A DNA stretch of 64,000 nt from positions 682,001-746,000 of the forward strand of contig NZ_CP177134.1 in the NCBI RefSeq assembly GCF_046736045.1. Reading direction: 5' to 3'. The position numbers and the translations under genes are program-made. The DNA comes from Leptospira_A sp046736045. Lineage in GTDB: Bacteria; Spirochaetota; Leptospiria; Leptospirales; Leptospiraceae. Positions 8,623-18,094 of this stretch are shown here, one piece after another (the stretch's first letter is position 1; each line of letters starts with the position of its first letter). Below the pieces are notes generated by a model. That model was not told where the DNA came from. It did not search any database and saw only the letters and a list, made by a program, of their open reading frames with translations.

Positions 8623-10928
8623 GTTAACTCATGGAGAATGCAGTCCAGATTTTTGGACTTTGCATTCTCCTGAATTGTTTTTACCAAACCCGGATCAAAG
8701 GTAAAAAACACTCCGTTCCATTCTTCTCTACGCAAAAAATCCAAACAATAATTTACAGCAGAGCCAACCCTGGCTTCATCCATATGTCGGAACGGTTCGT
8801 CTAACAAAATCCAGGGGATCTTTTCTTCGGAAGACATTCTTTTTGCATATTCCAAACGAAGTGCGAAAGACAATAATTCCTGTGTTCCAGTTGATAGATT
8901 TTCAAAGTCACGAAGCTCGTTTCTTTTATCAAAACTGGATGGCTTTTTTGCAATATCATCCCATTCCAGTTTGCGCAGCTCATTTCCGGAAAGTAATTCA
9001 TTCCATCTTTTTCCCACAGATTCGATCAGAACTTGCATTTGATTGTCAGAGTTTTGATCCATCTCGGAAAATACATTTGCCAGATTTTGATAAGCCCGAA
9101 AGTTCAATTCAATCTCATCAAAGTCGTTTTTCACCTGATTCAAGTCAGTTGATGCTTTTTCCCATTCTTTCAAAATCCGATTCAATCTTTCCGTAGATGT
9201 GGCGACAAGACTCGCAAGAGAATATTGAAGTTCGTGAACTTCTTTCGACTTCAAATCCTTTTTTTGTTTTTGAGATTCGATCGTTGATTTCAAATTTGAT
9301 TTTTCATTTTTTTCTTCCGAAGAAAAATCCTTAGGGATGTTTTCTTTCTCAAAATTTATCAATTTGTCTTTTGTTCTGAGTTTTAATTCTTCGATAGATA
9401 ACGTTTGGTATTCCTTTGCCGTTTGAGAAAGACGCAAGTCCAGATCTGAAAATTCCGTTATGATCGATTTTGCCGATCTGATTTTTTCTTTGTATTCTTC
9501 GATGGAACTCGTATTCGATTTTTTTAATATTTCTTCCGTAGCCGTTTTTATATCTTCCGATTCGTTCTGCAATTTTCGTAATTGTTGTAAAACTTCCGCG
9601 AGAAGATTCTTTTCCAAAATCAAAGAGTCTTCCTTGATTTGGATTTGGTTGCGTTCCAATACCAAACTGTTGGAATATTCCTTCAAAGCTTCTCTAATTC
9701 CTTCTTTTGTATTAAGAATGGGACGGATCGCATTTTTTGACTGTAAAATCAACTCTTCCGATAAAGATTGGATCCTGGTTTTCAAGGATTCTTCGTCTTT
9801 CTCCACATCAATATTTTTACCGAAACGGAAAAATACAAAAACACCCGCGGCAACCAGGAGTAGACCACCGACAAACAAAGGAGATACGGAAAATCCATCC
9901 TGAACAGAAAAGATACTGATCATAAAACCGGCAAGAAAAACTCCGAGCGAAACAATGACATAGGGAATCTGCCAAACGATTTGGGTTTTCAGAATTGTTG
10001 CGGATAAAATTTCATCCAAACGCTTTTCAAAACTACCGGCCATCGGTTCCAATGCGAAAATGGAATTTAATTTTTTATCCGCTTCCTGTTTCTCCAAACC
10101 AAGAGAAGTAATCTTTTTTTCTTTTTCTTCGGATTGATTTTTCAAAGATTTGATTTCAAAAGAAAGTTCGGTCAATTTTTTTTCGGATGAAGTGAGAAAG
10201 GTTTCCGAATCGGATTCCAAAAGTTTTTTCAAACCCGAAATCATCTTTGATTTATCTTCCCAAATAAGAATCGAAGCATATAATCTGTCAAAAAAAGAAT
10301 GGTTTTCTTTTTTTTCCAAAACCTCATAACGTGTGTTTGTTTGTTCAAGAGATTCTTCTATTTTTTTTAATTCTTCTTCCAGGTTTTGTTTTTTCGTTTC
10401 TTTTTCAGGTAAAGAAGACCATTCCTTTATACTATTGATTCGTTCGGCGTCGATTCTTTGAAAATGACTCTCCGCTTTGTCCAAAGACTCTTTCAATTGT
10501 TTATAGTTTTTGGCTGATTTTTTAGTTCCTGTTTTTTCAGAAGATTCCAAACATTTTTCTTTTAATTTTTTGGGATCGAATCCGGTATCAAATAAGGAAT
10601 TTTGAATGATTTGCACAACTTCGTTTTTGTTTTTATCCTCATCCAAATTGAACTGAATATTTCCTTCACGGATAGCATGTGTGTGCAAAAAACTCGGTGC
10701 AGAAATGGAATAAGCCGGTAGAGAAGATTGGACGGATTTGTCCTTTTGGTAACGGGCGTTGATTCTTTTGCCATATACGGTAGTCCCACTAACTTTAATT
10801 AAGGAAGAAACAATCGCATCGAAGACCGTGGTTTTACCCGATTCATTTCCCCCGTAAAATACGGTGATTTGTTCGAATGGAAAAGATTTGTTAACGAATA
10901 ATCCGAACTTTTTTAAACTGATATCCAT
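8619..10928 (-). CDS. Membrane-anchored SbcC/YhaN-like coiled-coil ATPase
   Basis: 769 aa. An N-terminal Walker A (GGNESGKTT, residues 26-34) and a C-terminal ABC signature (LSTGTQELLSF, about residue 672) with Walker B (WILLDEPFRHMDE) form the SMC/Rad50-type split ATPase. Long charged coiled coils lie between them, and at the hairpin position (about residues 315-368) there are two hydrophobic segments (VIVSLGVFLAGFMISIF and LFVGGLLLVAAGVFVFF). True SbcC has a zinc hook there; B. subtilis YhaN-type proteins have membrane segments. It starts two bases after the stop of the SbcD-like phosphoesterase gene, the usual nuclease/ATPase pairing. A role in DNA end processing or repair at the membrane is inferred. 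Confidence 0.88.
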   Translation of the reverse strand: MDISLKKFGLFVNKSFPFEQITVFYGGNESGKTTVFDAIVSSLIKVSGTTVYGKRINARYQKDKSVQSSLPAYSISAPSFLHTHAIREGNIQFNLDEDKNKNEVVQIIQNSLFDTGFDPKKLKEKCLESSEKTGTKKSAKNYKQLKESLDKAESHFQRIDAERINSIKEWSSLPEKETKKQNLEEELKKIEESLEQTNTRYEVLEKKENHSFFDRLYASILIWEDKSKMISGLKKLLESDSETFLTSSEKKLTELSFEIKSLKNQSEEKEKKITSLGLEKQEADKKLNSIFALEPMAGSFEKRLDEILSATILKTQIVWQIPYVIVSLGVFLAGFMISIFSVQDGFSVSPLFVGGLLLVAAGVFVFFRFGKNIDVEKDEESLKTRIQSLSEELILQSKNAIRPILNTKEGIREALKEYSNSLVLERNQIQIKEDSLILEKNLLAEVLQQLRKLQNESEDIKTATEEILKKSNTSSIEEYKEKIRSAKSIITEFSDLDLRLSQTAKEYQTLSIEELKLRTKDKLINFEKENIPKDFSSEEKNEKSNLKSTIESQKQKKDLKSKEVHELQYSLASLVATSTERLNRILKEWEKASTDLNQVKNDFDEIELNFRAYQNLANVFSEMDQNSDNQMQVLIESVGKRWNELLSGNELRKLEWDDIAKKPSSFDKRNELRDFENLSTGTQELLSFALRLEYAKRMSSEEKIPWILLDEPFRHMDEARVGSAVNYCLDFLRREEWNGVFFTFDPGLVKTIQENAKSKNLDCILHELT
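8633..8670. terminator. Stem-loop at the tpx / ATPase convergent junction
   Basis: GGAGAATGCA (8633-8642) pairs perfectly with TGCATTCTCC (8661-8670), and inside it GTCCA pairs with TGGAC, giving about 15 pairs in all. It starts 10 bases after the tpx stop but lies within the last codons of the convergent ATPase gene. A weak T run (GTTTTT) follows some bases later, so it is a plausible but not canonical terminator for tpx. Confidence 0.45.
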
Positions 10929-10930
10929 TC

Positions 10931-12010
10931 TTAATTCTTTCCTGATAATAACATTTCAAATCCGAGCCGTTTCATTCGTTCCCAGGTTTTGGGATCTTCT
11001 TTGTCTTTGATCTTTTCCATCTCATCCGCAAAACGTTTGATAAACGTATTTTCCTGAATTCCTGAAATCAAACGCAGACCCGATTCATCCTTATCAAAGT
11101 CCATAACTCTGAATTTGGATTTCCATTCTTTGAGAAGCATGGCCTCGAAGTCTTTTTTGGGATTCATATCTTCCACAAAACCGTTCCATCGGATATAAAT
11201 CCAATCGTTCGGCCCGAAACCATTGAAATAAAAATCAGGATTTTTTTCAGGACTGCCATTTAACAAAAGATCTATGGTCACTTCCCGAAACTGTCCTGCC
11301 TTTTCCCAAACCAATGGGGATTTTTTTATACGATCGTTTTCGATTTCCAGTAGATACCCGAGCCTCGGGCCGGTTTCCCCTTTTCTCCAAACACGGGAAG
11401 ATCCGGCATATGCAATCTCACAATTTCCGAATATTTGTGAACGTGCCGAATGAATATGACCTACGGCAACATAATCGCAGTTAAGTGATATCAGTTGATT
11501 GGAATCCAGAATTCCGCCGTCTTCTTCTTCATTATTAATTCCCGCAAAACTCATTCCCGAAACCGTTGCATGCGCAAGGCCGATCCTGAATTTCGTATTT
11601 TTAGGAGGAGGATTGCCTGTTAATAATTTGCCGTAATTTTCCTGGTGGGGAATTCCCAAAATTTCCACTTCGTCATTCAGTTGAATCAATTCGTAAGGTT
11701 CTTTATCTATTACCCGAACTTGGTTGCCCCAATCGAATTTATGATATCCGCTTTCGGAGGATTTCCTGCGAAGAGCTTCGTGATTGCCCGGCAAAAAATA
11801 AATCTTTCCGCCGAACTGTTTTGTTTCTTCCAAAAATACAGTGCGGAGCGCTTCCAAATCAGCATATGTATCGAATATATCACCACATAACAAGACTGCA
11901 TCGACTTTGTTTATTTCCGCTGTTTGGAAAATTTCCCGAAGAACACCTAATCCGTATTCCTTGTCGTTGGATGCGGATAGATGCAAGTCGGATGTTTGAA
12001 TTAGTTTCAT
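10931..12010 (-). CDS. SbcD/YhaO-like metallophosphoesterase
   Basis: 359 aa calcineurin-type phosphoesterase. All the metal-binding blocks are present in order: SDLHLS near the start, CGDIFDT, PGNHEALRR, a later HAT and GHIHSARSQ. This is the Mre11/SbcD nuclease fold, and the C-terminal 130 residues form the cap typical of the group. It is directly followed by the SMC-like ATPase gene with a two-base gap, so the two products should form a nuclease-ATPase complex. It could instead be called an exonuclease SbcD homologue; the membrane-spanning partner makes the YhaO type more likely. The start at 12010 is preceded by TGGGTATTAT, a weak ribosome site. Confidence 0.9.
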   Translation of the reverse strand: MKLIQTSDLHLSASNDKEYGLGVLREIFQTAEINKVDAVLLCGDIFDTYADLEALRTVFLEETKQFGGKIYFLPGNHEALRRKSSESGYHKFDWGNQVRVIDKEPYELIQLNDEVEILGIPHQENYGKLLTGNPPPKNTKFRIGLAHATVSGMSFAGINNEEEDGGILDSNQLISLNCDYVAVGHIHSARSQIFGNCEIAYAGSSRVWRKGETGPRLGYLLEIENDRIKKSPLVWEKAGQFREVTIDLLLNGSPEKNPDFYFNGFGPNDWIYIRWNGFVEDMNPKKDFEAMLLKEWKSKFRVMDFDKDESGLRLISGIQENTFIKRFADEMEKIKDKEDPKTWERMKRLGFEMLLSGKN

Positions 12011-12079
12011 ATAATACCCAATCCACCCATTTTACAGGAGGCATGGGACAAAATAATATAGCCCTTAAAAAAAGAAAAA

Positions 12080-13273
12080 CTAAATGACTCTGTCTTTTCT
12101 AAATTCTTCGATATTTCCTTGGGAGTATCCCAAAGATTTTAAAATCTCATCCGTATGTTCTCCATGATCCGGGGGATCATTTCGATAACTGAAAGGAGTT
12201 TCCGAAAAATGGAACGGCGAGCCGAATTGAAGTACGTCTCCGTATTTTTCCGTTTTAGTTTCAAATATCATCTTGCGTTCTCTGAAATGAGAATCCTTTG
12301 TCACTTCCTCTAAAGTCAGAACCGGAGAAAGGCAGGAATCTTCGTTTAGAAAAATCGGTTCCAAATCCGCGTATGTTTTCGATAAGAAATAGTCGGTTAA
12401 CTTTTGTTTAATGATCGGAAGATTTTCTTCCGTAAGGGGAGTTTCTTTGGTAAGATTTTCCAGACCGGAAACGCGGAGGAAAGTTTGAAAGAACATATCT
12501 TCCAAAGCACCCAAGGCAACGTATCTTCCTTCCTTGGTCTGATAGACATTGTAATTCGGAAGTTTACCCGAAAGGATTTCATTTCCTGCTTCGGGAGTTT
12601 TCCCGGACGCAGAATAGATCCCCGCATAGAGGGACAAAAATTGCAAAGAAGCATCCGTCATAGATACATCAATCCTTTGGCCTTTGCCCGTTTTTTCCCG
12701 ATAATAAAGTGCTGCAAGGATAGCGGAGACTGCAGTTAAAGTTCCCCCGCCGATATCTGCCAGTTGAAACCCCGCAGGTCTCGGAGGATTTCCCGTCTGG
12801 TGGAGAACACCGGACAAAGCCAAATAATTCAAATCGTGTCCCGCGAAATTTACGTACTTCCCCGAAGTTCCGTAACCGGAAATTCCGCAGTAGATGAGCC
12901 TTGGAAATTTTTCTTTCAGGACGTCATATCCGATTCCCATCTTGTCCATTCCATCCGGGCGAAATCCTTCCAGTAAAATGTCAGCATCTTCAAGCAATTT
13001 GAATAGGATTTCCTTGGAAGCGGGGCGTTTTAAATTCAAGGTAATCGCTTTTTTGTTTCGGTTCAACATCATGAACAATGCCGAGTAACCGGAGTTACCT
13101 TTAAACATCGCGCGGGAAGCGTCATAGGCTCTCGGGTTTTCGATTTTGATGACTTCCGCTCCCATATCGGCAAGATGTTGGGAGCAGAGCGGTCCCGGAA
13201 GTAGCAAGGATAAGTCAACAATTTTCACACCTGCGAGGGGACCGGGAGATGGGTTTGATTTAGTATGAGTCAT
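12080..13273 (-). CDS. CaiB/BaiF-family CoA transferase (racemase-like)
   Basis: 397 aa family III CoA-transferase. The N-terminus GVKIVDLSLLLPGPLCSQHL, then ADMGAEVIKIENP, LNRNKKAITLNLK and ILLEGFRPDGMDKMG, is diagnostic. The motifs AGHDLNYLALSG and QLADIGGG carry the His and Asp expected for alpha-methylacyl-CoA racemases, so a 2-methylacyl-CoA epimerase is a good alternative to a transferase. The likely role is branched-chain fatty acid or steroid CoA metabolism in the cytosol; the substrate cannot be read from sequence. It stands alone on the minus strand, about 70 bp upstream of the nuclease gene, and is divergent from the giant repeat lipoprotein gene. Confidence 0.9.
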   Translation of the reverse strand: MTHTKSNPSPGPLAGVKIVDLSLLLPGPLCSQHLADMGAEVIKIENPRAYDASRAMFKGNSGYSALFMMLNRNKKAITLNLKRPASKEILFKLLEDADILLEGFRPDGMDKMGIGYDVLKEKFPRLIYCGISGYGTSGKYVNFAGHDLNYLALSGVLHQTGNPPRPAGFQLADIGGGTLTAVSAILAALYYREKTGKGQRIDVSMTDASLQFLSLYAGIYSASGKTPEAGNEILSGKLPNYNVYQTKEGRYVALGALEDMFFQTFLRVSGLENLTKETPLTEENLPIIKQKLTDYFLSKTYADLEPIFLNEDSCLSPVLTLEEVTKDSHFRERKMIFETKTEKYGDVLQFGSPFHFSETPFSYRNDPPDHGEHTDEILKSLGYSQGNIEEFRKDRVI

Positions 13274-13398
13274 GATATTTATTTACGGTTTATTAAAAAA
13301 GAACCAGGAATCCGAGGGGTTTGATACGTTATATATAAAGAGAGGTATCGGAAAAGAAAAGCGATTTTTATTCTGGTACAAATCTTCCCTAATTTGTG

Positions 13399-16300
13399 AT
13401 GAGAAAAATCCACCTAACATTAGCTTGTATTTTATTCTTCACTTTTTCATGTCAAACTGTTGTCCGCTCCAACCTTTTTCTTTGGCTCGGTGCATTTTTT
13501 AGCGGTACTTCTGAAAAAGGCAGTCTGCTTTACGAAGCGGACGTTTATCTTTTTACAAGCGAATCCGGAAAACAAGCCGGCTTTGAAGTCAGCTTGAACA
13601 TGGAACCCAAATCGGAAGTTCGTATCGGACCAATCTCCGTTTCCGATAGCACCGAAGGTGCCGTTATAGGTAGCAATTACATAACATTCACTCCTTCCAA
13701 TTGGAATACCACTCAAACAATCACGATCAAAGGACTGGATGATTCACTCAGTGATGGAAATATTTCCTATCAGGTAAGTTTCGGAGACTGGCAAACAGAC
13801 GACTCAAGGTTCAAAGGTCAGAGTCTTCCTATCATTCCATTAGTGAACACTGACGACGAAACATCAGGAGTTGCAACCAATCCGACAAGCGGTTTACTCA
13901 CTTCGGAAAACGGAACCACTACGAAAGTATATTATGTTTTACAAACGCGACCGATGCGGCCCGTGGTGATCAGCGGATTTGCATCTTCCGTTCCGGCAGA
14001 AGCATCCGCACCTAACACTTCCATTACGTTTACTTATGACAATTGGGACACCCCTCAATATATCGAAATCACCGGCGTTGACGATGGTGCAGTGATAGAC
14101 GGTCCGCAAAATTATATTATCTCTGCAGGCCTGACAAGTTCGGCTGATCCGTCTTACAACGGTAAATCGGTCCCGGTCGCTACCGGAACCAATACTGACA
14201 ACGATACCGCAGGATTTACAGTTGTTAACAATACTCCTTTGATAACAACCGAAGCAGGGGGTGCTGTACAATTTTCAGTTGTGATGAACACCATCCCTAC
14301 TGCCAATGTAACGGTTGCTTCCATTGTTGCGTCACCTTCCACGGAAGGAACCGCAACACCTTCTTCCCTACTATTCACTTCCGGAAATTGGAATGTTCCC
14401 CAGTTGGTCACAGTAACAGGAGTTAACGATTTTGTGGCGGATGGAAACCAGACCGTTACGATTGTAGCCAGTGCCGCCACTTCCGCCGACGGATATTATA
14501 ATAGTACACTTTGTACGCCACCCGCATCCGCACCTTGCCCTGTTGCACCCGCTTTTCCAAACGTAACGAATACGGATGATGATACGAAGGGCTTCACAGT
14601 CACTCCGTCTACATCCGTGACTTTTTCGGAAAACGGAGGCTCTCAGGTATTTTCCTTCAGTCTTACTTCGCAGCCTCCTGCGGGAAAAACAGTAAACATA
14701 ACGGGAATTAACTCATCTAACCCGGGACTCGTGACAGTTAGCCCGTCTACTTTGAGTTTTTCCTCCGCCAATTGGAATGTGCCTCAGTCCATTACGGCGA
14801 CAGGCCAAAACGATTCCATAGATGAGGATACTAGAGTTGTCACTATTTCCTTCGGCTCCGTAGATACATCTTCCGGTTCAAGGGATACCGCTTATGATTC
14901 GGTAACCATTCCTTCTTCCGTAAATATTTCGGTAACGGATGATGATACGGCAGGGGTCACAGTTACACCTGCTTCTGGTTTGGTGGTAAACGAAAATGCG
15001 GGACCTATTTCCGCGACTTTCACGGTTGTTCTCAATTCTCAACCGACATCTACGGTAAACCTAGCAAGTATTACATCAAGCAATACGGCTGAAATTACAG
15101 TATCCCCTTCCAATTTGAGTTTCACTACCGGAAACTGGAGCGTTGCCCAAACAGTTACGATCACTTCCGTTTTAGATGGAACCTTGGACGGAAACGGAAG
15201 TGTAAATATCAATTTTGCAAATATCACATCCTCCGATGCAAAATACAGCGGGATGTCCGTTCCTTCCGTAAGCGCAACTAACGTAGATAGCGGAACTCCT
15301 CAAGTCATATTGCAGAACATTTCTTCCGGTCTGACACTTCCGGAAGACGGCACGTCCGTCATCACCTTCGAAATCAAACTTGCCATACTACCCGGTTCAA
15401 CCGTAACGATCGGGCCGATTGTGAGTTCGGACACTTCGGAGATTGCAGTTCTGGACAGTAGCGGCAATCCTACCACCTCACGCAGCCTAACATTCACTAC
15501 TACGAATGGCCAGGCGAATAATTTTACCGGAAGCTCTTCCACGAGCGGATGGGACGTGGCGCAAACTATCACCATACGCTCTGTTACAGATGCGTTTGAT
15601 GACGGAAATATCCCGGTGAACATCAACATACCTACGGCAACAGGTTCCTTTTATGCAGGACTAAGACCTGATCAAGTCATCTCAGGATACACTCCTGCAA
15701 CCGGAAATTTACTGGTTACATTGATAGATAACGATACCAAAGGTTTTACAATCTCTACCGGGACGGTTTCCGTTACCGAAGGAGGAGCCAATGGAACTTT
15801 TACAGTAAGACTCAATTCCGCACCTTGTGACACACCTGGAAATTTAGCAAACTGTGCAACCGGTTCCGTAACGATTCCTTTGAGTTCGGAAGTATTTTCC
15901 GCACCTGACGTAACTCAATATACGTTTTCGCCCGCCAGTCTCACATTCACTCAGGCAAACTGGAATACAAATCAAACAGTTACAATCATCCCTTCCAATG
16001 ATTCTTATGATGAGATATTACTTAGAAACCATACATTTACGTTAGGTGCAATTTCTTCCTCCGGAACGGATTACGACGGACAAGACCCGAATGATGTTAC
16101 AATTGCAATTACCGACGATGACAACCCTTCGCCAAACAAAGCTACGTTTGCATTAAAAGCCGGGTCGCAAGCATTCACGGCAGAGAACGGATTGCAAACC
16201 ACCTATCAGCTGCAATTGGCCACTTCGCCACTCGTAGGAAACTCGGTCACAATTACCGTTGCAACAACCAATGCGGCGGAAGGAAGGATACTTGTCTCCA

Positions 16301-18036
16301 CAGGTCCCGATGTACTCGCAAATTCGAATATATATACTTTCGATTCCACAAACTGGAATATTCCGGTCGATGTGATCATTCGCGGAGAACCGGATAACGG
16401 GGATACTGCGAATGTTTCGTATACGGTTACCGTATCGGGAGGAACGGAATCGGGAAGTACGCCTTCATGGTACAATAGTTTTGTGGGAGCGACGGGAGCG
16501 ACGGCAAACCTGATCAATTACGATATAGCTGTCACCAAAGTAACGATTTCCACTCCTGCCTCGATGAGTATGGCGGAAAACGCGGCGGCTTTTCAAATTT
16601 ATATCTTTCTGGCGCAAGCACCAAGCAGTTCCGTTACGATTCCTATTTCCGCGAGTACAACATACCCATGTAGATTGCTTACGAGTCCTACAGTAAATCA
16701 GTTTTCCGTTTCAGCAGCGTCCGTCACACTGGACTCTTCCAACTGGAATGTGGCAGGATCTCACAACCAAATTACTATTACACCAAATAATGACGCGGTC
16801 AATGATGGAACCATTACCTGCCCCATTCAGGTCGGCGCGCTTACTTCGGGAGATGCCTACTTTAACGGATATGACCCTGCCGATCCGAATCTAACCTTAA
16901 CTGATAATGATACATCCGGTTATACGGTAAGCAATCAGACGCCAAGTCCATTCATCACTTCCTGGTCCGGAGCTCAGTCCGGCTTCGATTTGATTTTAAG
17001 TTCACAACCGGTTGCAGATATCACCGTGAGTTATACTCCTACTCCCGGGGGAATCGTAACATTCAGCCCTTCCACTCTGACATTCACACCATCTAACTAC
17101 GGTTCTACACAAACGGTCACGATGACAGGAGTGAATACGGGGGTATCCGGGGATCAAAGTTTTACCATTGCATTGACTTCTTCTTCCAGTGAAGTTACAA
17201 CAGGGGGAACGGGCTCCGTTCTTTACCAATCCTTATCCGCATACAATTTACCTACTTCAGGCAAGAATATAGAAACAATATTCGATATCATTCCTTGTTC
17301 TTCCGTCTCCACTTGCCCCGGTGCCGGTGGTGCCAATGCAAATGGAGGTTTGGTGGGAAGTCCGGCACTTAACACAACCGAGGCGGGTGGCCAGGCAAGA
17401 TTCCAAGTAAGACTTCGCGCAAGACCTACATCTACAGTTACCCTCGGAACCATCACAAGCAATAATACCGCGGAAGGAACTGTTTCTCCTTCAAGTCTAA
17501 GTTTCACAACAAGCAATTGGAATACTTTGAAAGACGTATATGTAACAGGCATTGATGATTTCAGTATAGATGGAAATATCAATTTTCTAATTCAATTGGC
17601 TTCCTTAAGCGGCGGAGGAAGCGGGTTCAACGGGCAGACATTGCCTGATGTTTCCGTAACCAATACAGACAATGACTCCGCTTCCGTCATCATCACTCCG
17701 ACAGCAGGACTAATAACAACCGAATCGGGAGGAACCGCCAATTTCACAATTCGCTTGAACAGCCAACCGACGGGTATGGTAACGATTCCTCTTTCTTCTT
17801 CCAATACTGCGGAAGGTACAATTGCTGTAACAGATGTTCAATTTGACGGGAATTGCCCGGGAGTCGACTGCTGGAGTAGTCCTAAAACAATTACAATCAC
17901 CGGGGTTGAAGATGCAGGTGCCGTAGACGGAAATATTTCTTATACGATCATTACAGGAGCAATCACTTCGACAGACACGGATTATAACGGAATCGATCCT
18001 ACGGATATCAGCGTCACCAACAACGATAACGACTAA
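13399..18036 (+). CDS. Giant lipoprotein with twelve beta-sandwich repeats
   Basis: 1545 aa from the ATG at 13399; a GTG lies one codon upstream. The N-terminus is a lipoprotein signal (ILFFTFSCQ). The rest is twelve repeats of about 110-140 residues, marked by a motif like SNWNVPQTVTITG about every 340-420 bp (near 13695, 14035, 14384, 14767, 15127, 15543, 15954, 16348, 16738, 17092, 17513, 17864). Each has a preceding segment like SSNTAEGTVSPSSLTF, then an acidic turn like NDDSLSDGN, and ends VTNTDNDT. The pattern suits Calx-beta-like or Ig-like surface domains, with the acidic turns as possible calcium sites. Ser and Thr are abundant. It ends immediately after the last repeat with no anchor domain. 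A long surface stalk or adhesin is the likely role. Confidence 0.88.
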   Translation: MRKIHLTLACILFFTFSCQTVVRSNLFLWLGAFFSGTSEKGSLLYEADVYLFTSESGKQAGFEVSLNMEPKSEVRIGPISVSDSTEGAVIGSNYITFTPSNWNTTQTITIKGLDDSLSDGNISYQVSFGDWQTDDSRFKGQSLPIIPLVNTDDETSGVATNPTSGLLTSENGTTTKVYYVLQTRPMRPVVISGFASSVPAEASAPNTSITFTYDNWDTPQYIEITGVDDGAVIDGPQNYIISAGLTSSADPSYNGKSVPVATGTNTDNDTAGFTVVNNTPLITTEAGGAVQFSVVMNTIPTANVTVASIVASPSTEGTATPSSLLFTSGNWNVPQLVTVTGVNDFVADGNQTVTIVASAATSADGYYNSTLCTPPASAPCPVAPAFPNVTNTDDDTKGFTVTPSTSVTFSENGGSQVFSFSLTSQPPAGKTVNITGINSSNPGLVTVSPSTLSFSSANWNVPQSITATGQNDSIDEDTRVVTISFGSVDTSSGSRDTAYDSVTIPSSVNISVTDDDTAGVTVTPASGLVVNENAGPISATFTVVLNSQPTSTVNLASITSSNTAEITVSPSNLSFTTGNWSVAQTVTITSVLDGTLDGNGSVNINFANITSSDAKYSGMSVPSVSATNVDSGTPQVILQNISSGLTLPEDGTSVITFEIKLAILPGSTVTIGPIVSSDTSEIAVLDSSGNPTTSRSLTFTTTNGQANNFTGSSSTSGWDVAQTITIRSVTDAFDDGNIPVNINIPTATGSFYAGLRPDQVISGYTPATGNLLVTLIDNDTKGFTISTGTVSVTEGGANGTFTVRLNSAPCDTPGNLANCATGSVTIPLSSEVFSAPDVTQYTFSPASLTFTQANWNTNQTVTIIPSNDSYDEILLRNHTFTLGAISSSGTDYDGQDPNDVTIAITDDDNPSPNKATFALKAGSQAFTAENGLQTTYQLQLATSPLVGNSVTITVATTNAAEGRILVSTGPDVLANSNIYTFDSTNWNIPVDVIIRGEPDNGDTANVSYTVTVSGGTESGSTPSWYNSFVGATGATANLINYDIAVTKVTISTPASMSMAENAAAFQIYIFLAQAPSSSVTIPISASTTYPCRLLTSPTVNQFSVSAASVTLDSSNWNVAGSHNQITITPNNDAVNDGTITCPIQVGALTSGDAYFNGYDPADPNLTLTDNDTSGYTVSNQTPSPFITSWSGAQSGFDLILSSQPVADITVSYTPTPGGIVTFSPSTLTFTPSNYGSTQTVTMTGVNTGVSGDQSFTIALTSSSSEVTTGGTGSVLYQSLSAYNLPTSGKNIETIFDIIPCSSVSTCPGAGGANANGGLVGSPALNTTEAGGQARFQVRLRARPTSTVTLGTITSNNTAEGTVSPSSLSFTTSNWNTLKDVYVTGIDDFSIDGNINFLIQLASLSGGGSGFNGQTLPDVSVTNTDNDSASVIITPTAGLITTESGGTANFTIRLNSQPTGMVTIPLSSSNTAEGTIAVTDVQFDGNCPGVDCWSSPKTITITGVEDAGAVDGNISYTIITGAITSTDTDYNGIDPTDISVTNNDND

Positions 18037-18094
18037 CTAAAAATATACGATATTATATTTCCGTTAATCAATCGACCAATTCAAATCCGGTTGC

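Noticed and set aside
13882..17804. Several minus-strand open frames inside the giant repeat gene
   Set aside because: They are opposite-strand shadows caused by the repetitive, Ser/Thr-rich codon pattern.
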